Shown: one piece after another, positions 6,864 through 14,816 of the stretch
Position numbering within the stretch: the first letter of the stretch is position 1
Layout: every line of letters starts with the position of its first letter
Assembly: GCA_936924235.1 (NCBI GenBank)
Contig: CAKZHN010000013.1
Coordinates: forward strand, 1-28,275
DNA from: an uncultured Rhodoplanes sp.
Lineage (GTDB): Bacteria > Pseudomonadota > Alphaproteobacteria > Rhizobiales > Xanthobacteraceae
DNA: 28,275 nt
Reading direction: 5' to 3'
Translations under genes and position numbers: made by a program
Notes under the pieces: generated by a model
Databases searched by the model: none
Told to the model about the DNA's origin: nothing
Seen by the model: only the letters and a program-made list of their open reading frames with translations

Positions 6864-7205
6864 ATGATGGTTCGAGCCGCGGCGATTGCCCTTCTCGCGA
6901 TCGGTCTCGCGTCCTGCGACATGGTCAACACCATGACGGACGGCTTCAGGCACACCAAGGATGTCGAGAACGAGCTGGCCTCCTCGACCGGCTTGAAGCC
7001 GGGAGTCGGATTCAACTGGTCCAATGGCAAGCTGGTGTCCGTGTCGGTGACGTTCCCCGGCCTCTATGAAGCCAAGCCGGTGCGCGAGCTCGCCGACATG
7101 GTGCAGGCTTCGGTCACCAAGCATTTCAAGCAGACGCCGGGAACGATCGTGCTGAGCTTTGCGCTGAAGCCCGCCGATGCCGGCAAGACGGCGCAGGCCA
7201 ACTGA
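6864..7205 (+). CDS. small outer- or inner-membrane lipoprotein
   Basis: A 113-residue lipoprotein. The signal peptide ends in the lipobox LASC with the lipidated cysteine at residue 18. The mature part contains a beta-strand and helix pattern (GVGFNWSNGKLVSVSVTFPGLYEA, then ELADMVQASVTKHF) and a conserved-looking FNWSNGK segment. The start is set by GAGGAGG at 6852-6858; the ATG at 6864 or the adjacent ATG at 6867 may be used. It is 29 bases past the beta-sandwich gene and so probably shares its transcript. No known family; possibly a periplasmic accessory of the flavoprotein cluster. Confidence 0.65.
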   Translation: MMVRAAAIALLAIGLASCDMVNTMTDGFRHTKDVENELASSTGLKPGVGFNWSNGKLVSVSVTFPGLYEAKPVRELADMVQASVTKHFKQTPGTIVLSFALKPADAGKTAQAN

Positions 7206-7228
7206 AATCTCAATTGAATGTGTGGCGA

Positions 7229-7249
7229 GTCGAGATGGACGCACTCGAC
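7229..7249. terminator. weak hairpin between convergent genes
   Basis: GTCGAG and CTCGAC pair across a 9-base loop in the 54-base gap between the lipoprotein gene and the convergent Bug receptor gene. No T-run on either strand, so function as a terminator is only possible. Confidence 0.25.
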
Positions 7250-7259
7250 AGAATCGAAA

Positions 7260-8249
7260 CTACACCCGCTCGATACCGGCCTTGGCGATGATGTCGCGGT
7301 AGCGCTTCACGTCGCTTTCGATGCGTTTGCGGAGCCCGTCGGGGCCGTTGGCGATGGTCTCGAAGCCGAGCGAGCGGAGCTTGTCGTGGAAAGTTTGCTC
7401 CTTGAGGCTGTCGATCGATACCTTGGCGAGGCGTCCGACGATGTCGTCGGGCGTTCCGGCCGGCGCCAGCATGCAGTGGAAGGTGTCGACCACGAAGTCC
7501 TTGTAGCCGAGCTCGATCATGGTCGGCACGTCGGGCATGTCGAACCAGCGTTCAGAACCGGTAACCGCGAGTGCGCGCAACGCACCGCTCTTGATGCTCG
7601 GATGCGCGCCGGGCAGCGACGCGCAGCCGACCGGCACGGTGCCGCCGAGCAGCGCCTGCACGGCGGGCCCGCCGCCCTGATAGGGCACGGCGGTCATCTT
7701 GACGTCTTCGATGATCTTCAAGAGCTCGCCCGCGAGCTGCGGCGTGGTGCCGAGCCCGGCGTGGGCGTAGCTCAGCTCGTTGGGCTTGGCCTTGGCGCGC
7801 GCGATCATCTCCTTGATCGAGGTGATGCCCGATGCGGGATTGGCGATGAACACGTTCGGCGAGGTATCGAGCTCGACGACCGGCGCGAAGTCCTTGAAGG
7901 CGTCGTAGGGCACCTGCTTGTAGAGGCTCGGATTGACCACGAAGGCGCTCGACGTGATCAAGAGCGTGTAGCCGTCCGGCGCGCTGCGCGCGACCGCGAC
8001 GGTGCCGAGGTTGGAGCCGGCGCCCGGGCGGTTCTCGATCACGAAGGTCTGGCCGAACGCCTCGCCGAGCTTCACGCTCATCAGCCGCGCCGTGATGTCG
8101 CTCGGGCCGCCGGCCGCGAACGGCGCGATGATCTTGACCGGGCGATCGGGGTAGCCGGCGGCTCGCGCGGAGCGGCCCGGCAGCGCCGCCGCCATCGTCA
8201 GCGAGCCCGCACCTTGCAATGCCGAACGCCGCGTCAGCTTGTACGCCAT
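7260..8249 (-). CDS. Bug/TctC-family periplasmic substrate receptor
   Basis: A solute receptor of the tripartite tricarboxylate transporter (Bug) family. The leader has KLTRRSALQGAGSLTMAAA with twin arginines; the mature start is AGYPDRPVKIIAPFAAGGPSD, the hallmark Bug ligand-loop region, followed by the usual ENRPGAGSNLGT and ADGYTLL-type motif (here PDGYTLL). I chose the ATG at 8249 because GGAG lies seven bases upstream; an ATG four codons earlier has its purine run only one base away. Mature length is standard (about 300). No TctA/TctB membrane subunits are nearby, so it is an orphan receptor. It lies 54 bases behind the Gfo/Idh/MocA gene and is probably co-transcribed. Ligand unknown, likely a carboxylate. 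Confidence 0.88.
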   Translation of the reverse strand: MAYKLTRRSALQGAGSLTMAAALPGRSARAAGYPDRPVKIIAPFAAGGPSDITARLMSVKLGEAFGQTFVIENRPGAGSNLGTVAVARSAPDGYTLLITSSAFVVNPSLYKQVPYDAFKDFAPVVELDTSPNVFIANPASGITSIKEMIARAKAKPNELSYAHAGLGTTPQLAGELLKIIEDVKMTAVPYQGGGPAVQALLGGTVPVGCASLPGAHPSIKSGALRALAVTGSERWFDMPDVPTMIELGYKDFVVDTFHCMLAPAGTPDDIVGRLAKVSIDSLKEQTFHDKLRSLGFETIANGPDGLRKRIESDVKRYRDIIAKAGIERV

Positions 8250-8303
8250 TCTGGTCTCCATCCCTGATGCGCCGCCTTTTTGGCGGTCGCTTGTTTTGTC
8301 TCG

Positions 8304-9392
8304 TCAGCCGTCGCGCAGCGGCAGCGTCACCGGCATGCCGATCCGCATCGAATGCTCGATCGCAAGCGTCGCCTCCAACGTCATGCGCGCGTCCTGCGGC
8401 GTCGCCAGCGTGCACGGCCGGCCGGTCGACAGATGATCGAGCCAGGCGCGTGTCTCGTTGGCGATCGGTCCCCAGAACTCGCCAAGCGCCCAGTCGCCGG
8501 GCGTGCCGCTCTGCAGGAACACCATGTTGACGTTGTGGTCCGGCAGATAGACGTGGGGCACGCCGGTCTCGCTGTACATCAACTGGTCGGTGTGATCGTC
8601 GTCGAGGATGAGCACGCCGCCGGTGCCGACCACCTCGACGCGGGCGGCATGGCCCAGCGCCGGATACTTCTCCGGCAGCGCGTAGCTGACGCCGAGATTG
8701 ACCACGGCGCCGTCGTCATAGGTCAGCACCGCGTAGCTCACGTCCGGCACCTCGTGGCCGGCGGCCTTCAGCACGCCGGTCTGGCCGCGCGCATAGATCT
8801 CGACGAGCTTTCGGCCCTCGAAGAACCAGTTCATCAGGTCGACATAATAGGTGAGCGCGTCGACCACCGGCGTGGCGTGCGGATTGCGCTTGAGCATGGC
8901 GAGCGCCTGCGAGCGCGAGTTGAACACGCGGGCGGCGCCGCCGGTGAGCGTGCCGAGCCGGGCCTTCACCACCTGCTCCTTGGCGATCTGGTAGCGCTCC
9001 TTGTAGCGGCGGCTGTAGCCGACATGCATTGTGCCGCCGGACTTCTTCAGCGCCGCGAGCACGCGGTCGGCCTCGCGCACCGTCAGCGCGATCGGCTTCT
9101 CGACCAGCACCGGCTTGCCGCGCTCCAGCGCCGCCAGCATCGGCGCGACATGCTCGCCCTCGCTGGTGGAGACAATGACCGCGGTCACCTCGGGATCGTC
9201 GATCACCGCGAGATTGTCGGCGCCGTGGGAGCGGCCGCTGACGGTCTTGGCGAGCTTCTCGGCGTTGGCCGATTCCAGGTCCGACACCGCGATGTGGTTG
9301 ACCGCCGGATGGCCCGCGGCGAGCCGCGCGCGCAGCGTGCCGATCCGTCCCGATCCGATGATGCCGAGGCCGATGCCGCGCGCCTTGTTCAT
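8304..9392 (-). CDS. Gfo/Idh/MocA-family NAD(P)-dependent dehydrogenase
   Basis: A 362-residue oxidoreductase. The N-terminal Rossmann fold carries GSGRIG (residues 13-18). The family EKP motif is at 98-100 (VLVEKPIAL), followed by HVGYSRRYKERY and the C-terminal alpha/beta substrate domain. This looks closer to inositol 2-dehydrogenase-like members than to other branches, but the substrate cannot be fixed by eye. The start ATG at 9392 has GGGAGAG just upstream; the frame stays open further upstream but only opposite the livF-like gene, which is not credible coding. It is followed by the Bug receptor, suggesting uptake and oxidation of one compound, and is separated by 116 bases from the ABC transporter. 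Confidence 0.85.
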   Translation of the reverse strand: MNKARGIGLGIIGSGRIGTLRARLAAGHPAVNHIAVSDLESANAEKLAKTVSGRSHGADNLAVIDDPEVTAVIVSTSEGEHVAPMLAALERGKPVLVEKPIALTVREADRVLAALKKSGGTMHVGYSRRYKERYQIAKEQVVKARLGTLTGGAARVFNSRSQALAMLKRNPHATPVVDALTYYVDLMNWFFEGRKLVEIYARGQTGVLKAAGHEVPDVSYAVLTYDDGAVVNLGVSYALPEKYPALGHAARVEVVGTGGVLILDDDHTDQLMYSETGVPHVYLPDHNVNMVFLQSGTPGDWALGEFWGPIANETRAWLDHLSTGRPCTLATPQDARMTLEATLAIEHSMRIGMPVTLPLRDG

Positions 9393-9508
9393 TGTCTCTC
9401 CCGTGGCCGTCTTTTCGTTGCGCGGGCGCGACGATACTTCCGCGAGAATCCTATGCGGCAGCCGGGGTGGTGTAAACGGCCGATGGACGCGGGCCTCGGC
9501 GACTCGGC

Positions 9509-10203
<695 letters not shown>

Positions 10204-10207
<4 letters not shown>

Positions 10208-12048
10208 GCCGCGACCACTCCGCCGAGATAGGCCTCCTGGACCCGGCCGTTCTGCTTGATCTCGTCCGGCGCGCCTTCGGTCAGCACCCGGCCCTCGTGC
10301 AGCACCGTGATGGTCTCGGCGAGCTGGAAGATGGCGTCCATGTCGTGGTCGATGACCACCATGGTGCGGCCGCGCGCGACGGACTTGAGCAGCTGGACGG
10401 TTTCGAGCCGCTCCCGCGGGCTCATGCCGGCCAGCGGCTCGTCGAGCAGCAGCAGGCTCGGATTGGTGGCGAGCGCGAGGCCGATCTCGAGGCGGCGCTT
10501 CTCGCCATAGGCGAGGTCCGACACCGGGACGTCGGCCCGCTCGCCGAGATGGACCTGGGACAGCGTCTGCGCCACCCGCTCGTCGAGCCCGCCGACGCTC
10601 GCGATATGCCGCAGCAGATCGAGGCGGAACGGCCCGCGCTTCTCGGCCAGCGCCGCGATCGTGAGGTTGTCGCGCACCGTCAGGCGGGTGAAGAGCTGGT
10701 TGACCTGGTAGCTCTTGGTCAGGCCGAGCTGGCAGACCGTGGTCACGTCGAGGCCGGTGATGTCGCGGCCTTCGAACACGATGCGGCCCGAGGTCGGCGG
10801 CGCCTCGCAGGTCAGCATCTTGAAGAATGTCGACTTGCCGGCGCCGTTCGGACCGATGATGCCGCGCCGCTCGCCGCGCCGCACCGAGAAGTCGATGCCG
10901 TCGTTGGCGGTGAGGCCGCCATAGCGCTTGGTCAGGCGCTCGGCCTGCAGCACGATGTCGCCGCTGCCGCTGCGCCCGCCGCGGGCGACGATGGCCACGA
11001 CCGGCGCGGCCGGTTCGGCGGCAGAGCGCGCCGGCGTCACGGCGGTCGGATCGGATTCGGCGGCCTCGTGATGCCTGGGCTCGGTGACGAGCTTCGCGAG
11101 GTCGACGAGCCCGCCGACAATGCCGCGGCGCAGGAAGCAGACCAGCAGCACGAAGACGACGCCCAGCACCAGCTTCCAGGTGGCGCCGAGGTGCAGCGTG
11201 GTCTGGAAGAAGTCGCTGAGATAGAGCCACACGGTGGCGCCGACCAGCGGCCCGAACAGCGTGCCGGCACCGCCGATCGCGGTCTGCATCACGAGCTGTC
11301 CCGAGGTGTCGAACATGAACGCGTCGGGCGGCATGAAGCCCTGCATGATGCCGAGGAGCCCGCCGGCAAAGCCCGCATAGGCCGCCGCGATGACGAAAGC
11401 CGTGAGCTTGTAGCCGTGGATGTTGTGGCCCACGGCCGCCGCCCGCAGCGGATTGTCGCGGATCGCGCTGAGCACCGCGCCGACCGGCGAGCGCACGATC
11501 CGGAGCGCGATCACCAGGCCGACGAAGTACCAGAACGCCAGGAAGACGTAGAGTGTCCAGTCGGTGTTGAAGTTGATGGTGGTGAAGCCGAGATTGAGGC
11601 TCGGCGTCGGCACGCCCGGCAGGCCGTTCTCGCCGCCGGTGAAGTCCGACAGCGGGTTGAACTCGACGAAGAAGAACACCTCGGCGATCGCCACCGTGAT
11701 CATGGCGAAGTAGATGCCGGTGCGGCGGAGCGCGATGAGACCGACAAGATAGCCGATCACGCCGGCCGCGATCATGCCGATGAACAGGGCCGTGATGACG
11801 TGGGGAAAGTTCATCACGGTCATCAGATAGGCCGCGACCATGCCGCCGGTACCGAAAAACGCCGACTGGCCGAACGAGAGAAGCCCGGTGAAGCCGAACA
11901 GAATGTCGAAGCCGAGACCGAACATGCCCCAGACCAGGATGCGGTTGATCGTGGGCGGCGCGAAGCCGAGATAGGGCAGCACGAACGGCGCGGCGATCAG
12001 TCCGGTCGCCGTCAGGATCTCAACGATATGCGGGTGTCGCTTGACCAT
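10204..12048 (-). CDS. LivM-LivG fusion: permease plus ATPase of branched-chain-type importer
   Basis: A 614-residue fusion. Residues 1-310 are a LivM permease with about eight to ten membrane segments (GLLSFGQSAFFGTGGMVAAY and the ABC-coupling region SPVGAVLSAIRDNPLRAAAVG). A Pro/Ala-rich linker covers about 318-365. The LivG ATPase follows, with Walker A GPNGAGKST (399-407), signature LAYGEKRRLEI, Walker B LLLLDEPLAGMSP and switch histidine in VIDHDMD. In E. coli these are separate proteins; the fused form is known from related alphaproteobacteria. The gene starts 11 bases after the livH stop and overlaps livF by four bases. The open frame is continuous, so this is not an obvious frameshift artefact. 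Confidence 0.9.
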
Positions 12049-12059
12049 GTCGCGCCCGC

Positions 12060-12935
12060 CTATTCGCGGCCCGCGGTGCCGAGCAGGCCATGCGGCCGCA
12101 GCACCAGCACCAAAGTCATCGCCGCGAACAGCATGACGTGGGAATAACCGGGGTTGAACATCGAGGTGATGCTGATGATCTCGCCCGCGATCAGCCCGCC
12201 GAGCACCGCGCCGGCGAACGACCCGACGCCGCCGATCACGACCACGACGAACGTCTGCACCAGGATCGCCTCGCCGACATCCGGCGCGATCGAGACCACC
12301 GGCGCGTTGACGATGCCGGCGAAGCCCGCTGCCGCAGCGCCGATGCCGAACACCAGCATGAACACCTTGTAGACGTCGATGCCTAGCGCATCGACCATCT
12401 CGGAATCCTCGATGCCGGCGCGCACGATCATGCCGATGCGGGTGCGGTAGAGCACCACGTATAGCGCGATCAGTGCCGCTGCGACGATGCCGAGCAACGC
12501 CAGCCGGTAGGTCGGATAGAACATGAAGCCGATCGACGTGATGCCGACCAGCGGACCGGGCGGCGGCATGGTCTTCGACAGGCTGCCGAAGAAGAAGCGA
12601 ACCGCCTCGACGAACACGATGCCGAGGCCGAAGGTCACCAGAAGCTGGTCCTCATGGGGCCGGCCGTAGAAGTAGCGGATGATGACCCGCTCCACGACCA
12701 CGCCCACGACCATGACGAACAAGGCGCCGGCGACCACCGCGACGATGAAGGAGCCGGTGTACGTGTAGGCCAGCCAGCCAGCATAGCCGCCGAGCATGAA
12801 CATGGCGCCGTGCGCCAGATTGAGCACGCCCAACGTGCCGTAGATGATGGTGAGCCCGGACGAGATCAGCGCCAGCAGTGCGCCGAGCACAAGCCCGTTG
12901 AAGCATTGCGAAACGAAATTGGCCCAGTTGATCAC
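12060..12935 (-). CDS. livH: branched-chain amino acid-type ABC permease LivH
   Basis: A 291-residue permease. It begins at GTG (MINWANFVSQCFNGLVLGAL), behind a GGGG ribosome site. The frame remains open upstream, but only across the hairpin and the region opposite the binding-protein gene, so the GTG gives the normal LivH length. Typical features: SSGLTIIYGTLGVLNLAHGAMFMLGGY near the start, EDSEMVDALGIDVYKVF as the ATPase-coupling region, and GGVGSFAGAVLGGLIAG near the end. It pairs with the LivM half of the next gene to form the membrane channel. Confidence 0.9.
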   Translation of the reverse strand: MINWANFVSQCFNGLVLGALLALISSGLTIIYGTLGVLNLAHGAMFMLGGYAGWLAYTYTGSFIVAVVAGALFVMVVGVVVERVIIRYFYGRPHEDQLLVTFGLGIVFVEAVRFFFGSLSKTMPPPGPLVGITSIGFMFYPTYRLALLGIVAAALIALYVVLYRTRIGMIVRAGIEDSEMVDALGIDVYKVFMLVFGIGAAAAGFAGIVNAPVVSIAPDVGEAILVQTFVVVVIGGVGSFAGAVLGGLIAGEIISITSMFNPGYSHVMLFAAMTLVLVLRPHGLLGTAGRE

Positions 12936-12961
12936 GCGAAGCGCCCCAATTCGTGAAGGCT

Positions 12962-12992
12962 GCGGAGGCCGCGCCCAGGACGCGGCCTCCGC
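12962..12992 (-). terminator. strong stem-loop between binding-protein and permease genes
   Basis: GCGGAGGCCGCG and CGCGGCCTCCGC form a perfect 12-base GC-rich stem with a 7-base loop, 51 bases after the binding-protein stop and 27 bases before the livH start. No T-run follows. Such hairpins commonly protect or partly terminate the binding-protein message so that the receptor outnumbers the membrane subunits. Confidence 0.6.
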
Positions 12993-13042
12993 GCTGAAAC
13001 AGGGGCCCGCTCCGACACAGGAGCAGGCCCGAGCCGGCGGAG

Positions 13043-14404
13043 CTAGACGTAGTCGCCGAGATGGCAGCCGAAGGCGTCGGGCTTCTGCATCAGCGGCGCG
13101 CCGTCGACGACGTCCAAGACCTCCCAGAAGTCCTCCTTGTTCTTCATGTCCTTCGGCGCCTTGCCGCGGACGATGACGACCGGGCGGACAAGCTGGTGAT
13201 CTTCCGGACGGAAGTGCACATCGCCCACGGTGGAGGGGAAAGTCTCGCCTTTCTCGTACTGCTTGATCACATCCGGCGGATAGAAGCTGCCGGCCTCGGA
13301 GACCATGCGCGCCCAGATGGCGAACTGCATGTAAGCGTTGTTGGCGCCCCACTCCGGCTTGTAGCCGTACTTCTTGTCGAACGCCTCGACGAAGATCTTG
13401 GCCAACGGATACTTGTCCTCCAGTGTCCACCAGAAGTCGGTGGCGGCGAACACACCCTCCATAAGTTCCGGCCCCGCCTCTTTGGCGAGGAACGGGATCT
13501 GATAGGGGATCACCATCTTCATCTTCGGCGTCAGACCGAACTGCTTGGCCTGCTGCACCGAGAGCACGGCATCGCGGCCCCAATTGACGTTGATGATCAC
13601 GTCGGCGCCGGAGTTGGCGATGTTGGTCAGGTACTGGCTGAAGTCCTGCGTGCCGAGCGGCGAGACCTGGTTGGTCACCTGGGTCCAGTTGCCGTTCTTG
13701 GTCAGGTAGTCGTTCATCGACTTGGTGACGGTGTGGCCGTAGGTGTAGTCCGGCGTCATGAACGCCGCCTTCTTGCCCTTGCCGAAGTTCTTCACCAGCA
13801 CCGGGCCGATCGCGTTGGCCGCGGTCTCGCCGTAGAAGCACTGGCGGAACGAATAGCGCGAGCAGTCCTTGCCGGTGGTGTCGTTGGAGCCGGAGATCGC
13901 CACGAGGTAGAGGATCTTCTGGCGCTCGGCGAACTTGTTGAGGGCCACCGCGACGGCCGACGACGTGGCGCCGGTCATGGCGACGATCTTGTTGTCGTTG
14001 ATGAAGGTCTGCTCGACCTGCACGGCGTTGTTCGGCTTGGCGCCGGAATCCGCGGAGACGAGCTTCACTTCCTTGCCGAGCAGGCCCTTGGTCACCTTGG
14101 GCGCGATCTTCTTGATCAGGTCGTGGCCGCTGTTGATGTGCTCGACGGCGAGCTCCATGCCCTTGAGCTCGTCCTCGCCCTGCACCGCATAGGGTCCGGT
14201 GCGCGGCACGGCGGCGCCGATGGTGACAGAGTTGCCTTGCGATCCCGCAGGCCAAGTGCCGAGCGCCGGCTTGTCCTCGGCGTAAACCGGCAACACCAAG
14301 GTCTGTGGCAACAGCACGCCACCGGCAAGACCTGCGCCGGCTTTCAGCAGAACCCGGCGGGAAAGAGCTTCAGTAACAGTATTATCGATCGTCCTCTTCG
14401 ACAT
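13043..14404 (-). CDS. periplasmic binding protein of the branched-chain-type importer, probable Tat substrate
   Basis: A 453-residue type I periplasmic binding protein (LivK/amide-urea group). Start ATG at 14404 is fixed by GGAGG eight bases upstream. The leader contains twin arginines (SRRVLLKAGAGLAGG, 15-29), suggesting Tat export, with the mature start near AED at 42-44. Typical ligand-fold motifs are IGAAVPRTGPYAVQGEDELKG, the helix with GATSSAVA and GADVIINVNWGRD. It also has an unusual C-terminal tail ending in FGCHLGDYV. It is longer than classical LivK (about 370) and more like amide/urea or aromatic-compound receptors. First gene of the importer operon; ligand unknown. Confidence 0.87.
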   Translation of the reverse strand: MSKRTIDNTVTEALSRRVLLKAGAGLAGGVLLPQTLVLPVYAEDKPALGTWPAGSQGNSVTIGAAVPRTGPYAVQGEDELKGMELAVEHINSGHDLIKKIAPKVTKGLLGKEVKLVSADSGAKPNNAVQVEQTFINDNKIVAMTGATSSAVAVALNKFAERQKILYLVAISGSNDTTGKDCSRYSFRQCFYGETAANAIGPVLVKNFGKGKKAAFMTPDYTYGHTVTKSMNDYLTKNGNWTQVTNQVSPLGTQDFSQYLTNIANSGADVIINVNWGRDAVLSVQQAKQFGLTPKMKMVIPYQIPFLAKEAGPELMEGVFAATDFWWTLEDKYPLAKIFVEAFDKKYGYKPEWGANNAYMQFAIWARMVSEAGSFYPPDVIKQYEKGETFPSTVGDVHFRPEDHQLVRPVVIVRGKAPKDMKNKEDFWEVLDVVDGAPLMQKPDAFGCHLGDYV

Positions 14405-14428
14405 GAGGCGTTCCTCCAAAGGTCTTCT

Positions 14429-14447
14429 TTCGAGTCGCCCCCTCGAA
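14429..14447 (-). promoter_or_regulatory. small inverted repeat in the leader of the ABC transporter operon
   Basis: TTCGAG, seven bases, CTCGAA: perfect 6-base arms lying 25-43 bases upstream of the binding-protein ATG. It could be an operator or a leader hairpin. Confidence 0.35.
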
Positions 14448-14673
14448 TGCAGCCTTCGTTCTTCGTCGTGATATGCCGGCTTGCGCGATCTCTCGAAGCC
14501 TCCTTGTCCATTGCTTATCAGCCGATTGCTGGTAGCTATCGCGAGCAAGCCTTCACGAAACGAAGGTGGTGCCCATAGCTCGCGGAGACACGAGGATCGT
14601 CAATGCCACTTTGGTCGGAGGCGTTACCGCAGTCGAAAAAGCGCGGCTTAAACAGACTCGCCGGTGACGTTCA

Positions 14674-14698
14674 CGCGTGCGGCTGATCGCCACACGCG
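14674..14698. other. long near-perfect hairpin in the spacer
   Basis: CGCGTGCGGC and GCCACACGCG pair over ten bases (one G-U) with loop TGATC. Flanking TGACG (14665 region) and CGTCA (14705 region) extend the stem imperfectly, giving a structured element of roughly 50 bases. It could be a transcription stop region, an extragenic palindrome or part of a small RNA. Confidence 0.4.
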
Positions 14699-14749
14699 GT
14701 TACCGTCACGGCGGTTCGTTGAAAGTTCCTGACGCGAAGTCTGATCCCG

Positions 14750-14776
14750 GCCTCCGGAACATTTTGATCCGGAGGC
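14750..14776 (-). terminator. hairpin after the formate dehydrogenase operon
   Basis: GCCTCCGGA and TCCGGAGGC form a perfect 9-base stem with a 9-base loop, beginning 40 bases past the fdsA stop. There is no T-run, so it may act as an RNA end-protecting hairpin rather than a classical terminator. Confidence 0.5.
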
Positions 14777-14816
14777 GCAATGAGTCTGGTTGCCGACGCA
14801 GGAGCGCGAGCGGCGC

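Larger units (their letters stand above)
14448..14816. other. gene-free spacer between fds and ABC operons with hairpins
   Basis: Apart from the two hairpins listed separately (14674-14698 and 14750-14776) I see no open frame with a ribosome site or family match. The operon promoter for the ABC transporter should lie in the 14448-14660 part, but no clear -35/-10 or sigma54 motif can be defended. Confidence 0.45.

Noticed and set aside
10297..12147. 616-residue plus-strand open frame opposite the LivM-LivG gene
   Set aside because: Extremely rich in His, Arg, Asp and Glu with no domain pattern; shadow of the opposite gene.
12060..14255. 731-residue frame joining livH to an upstream extension
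   Set aside because: The upstream part lies opposite or out of frame within the binding-protein gene and crosses the 12-base stem-loop; the GTG at 12935 gives the normal LivH length.
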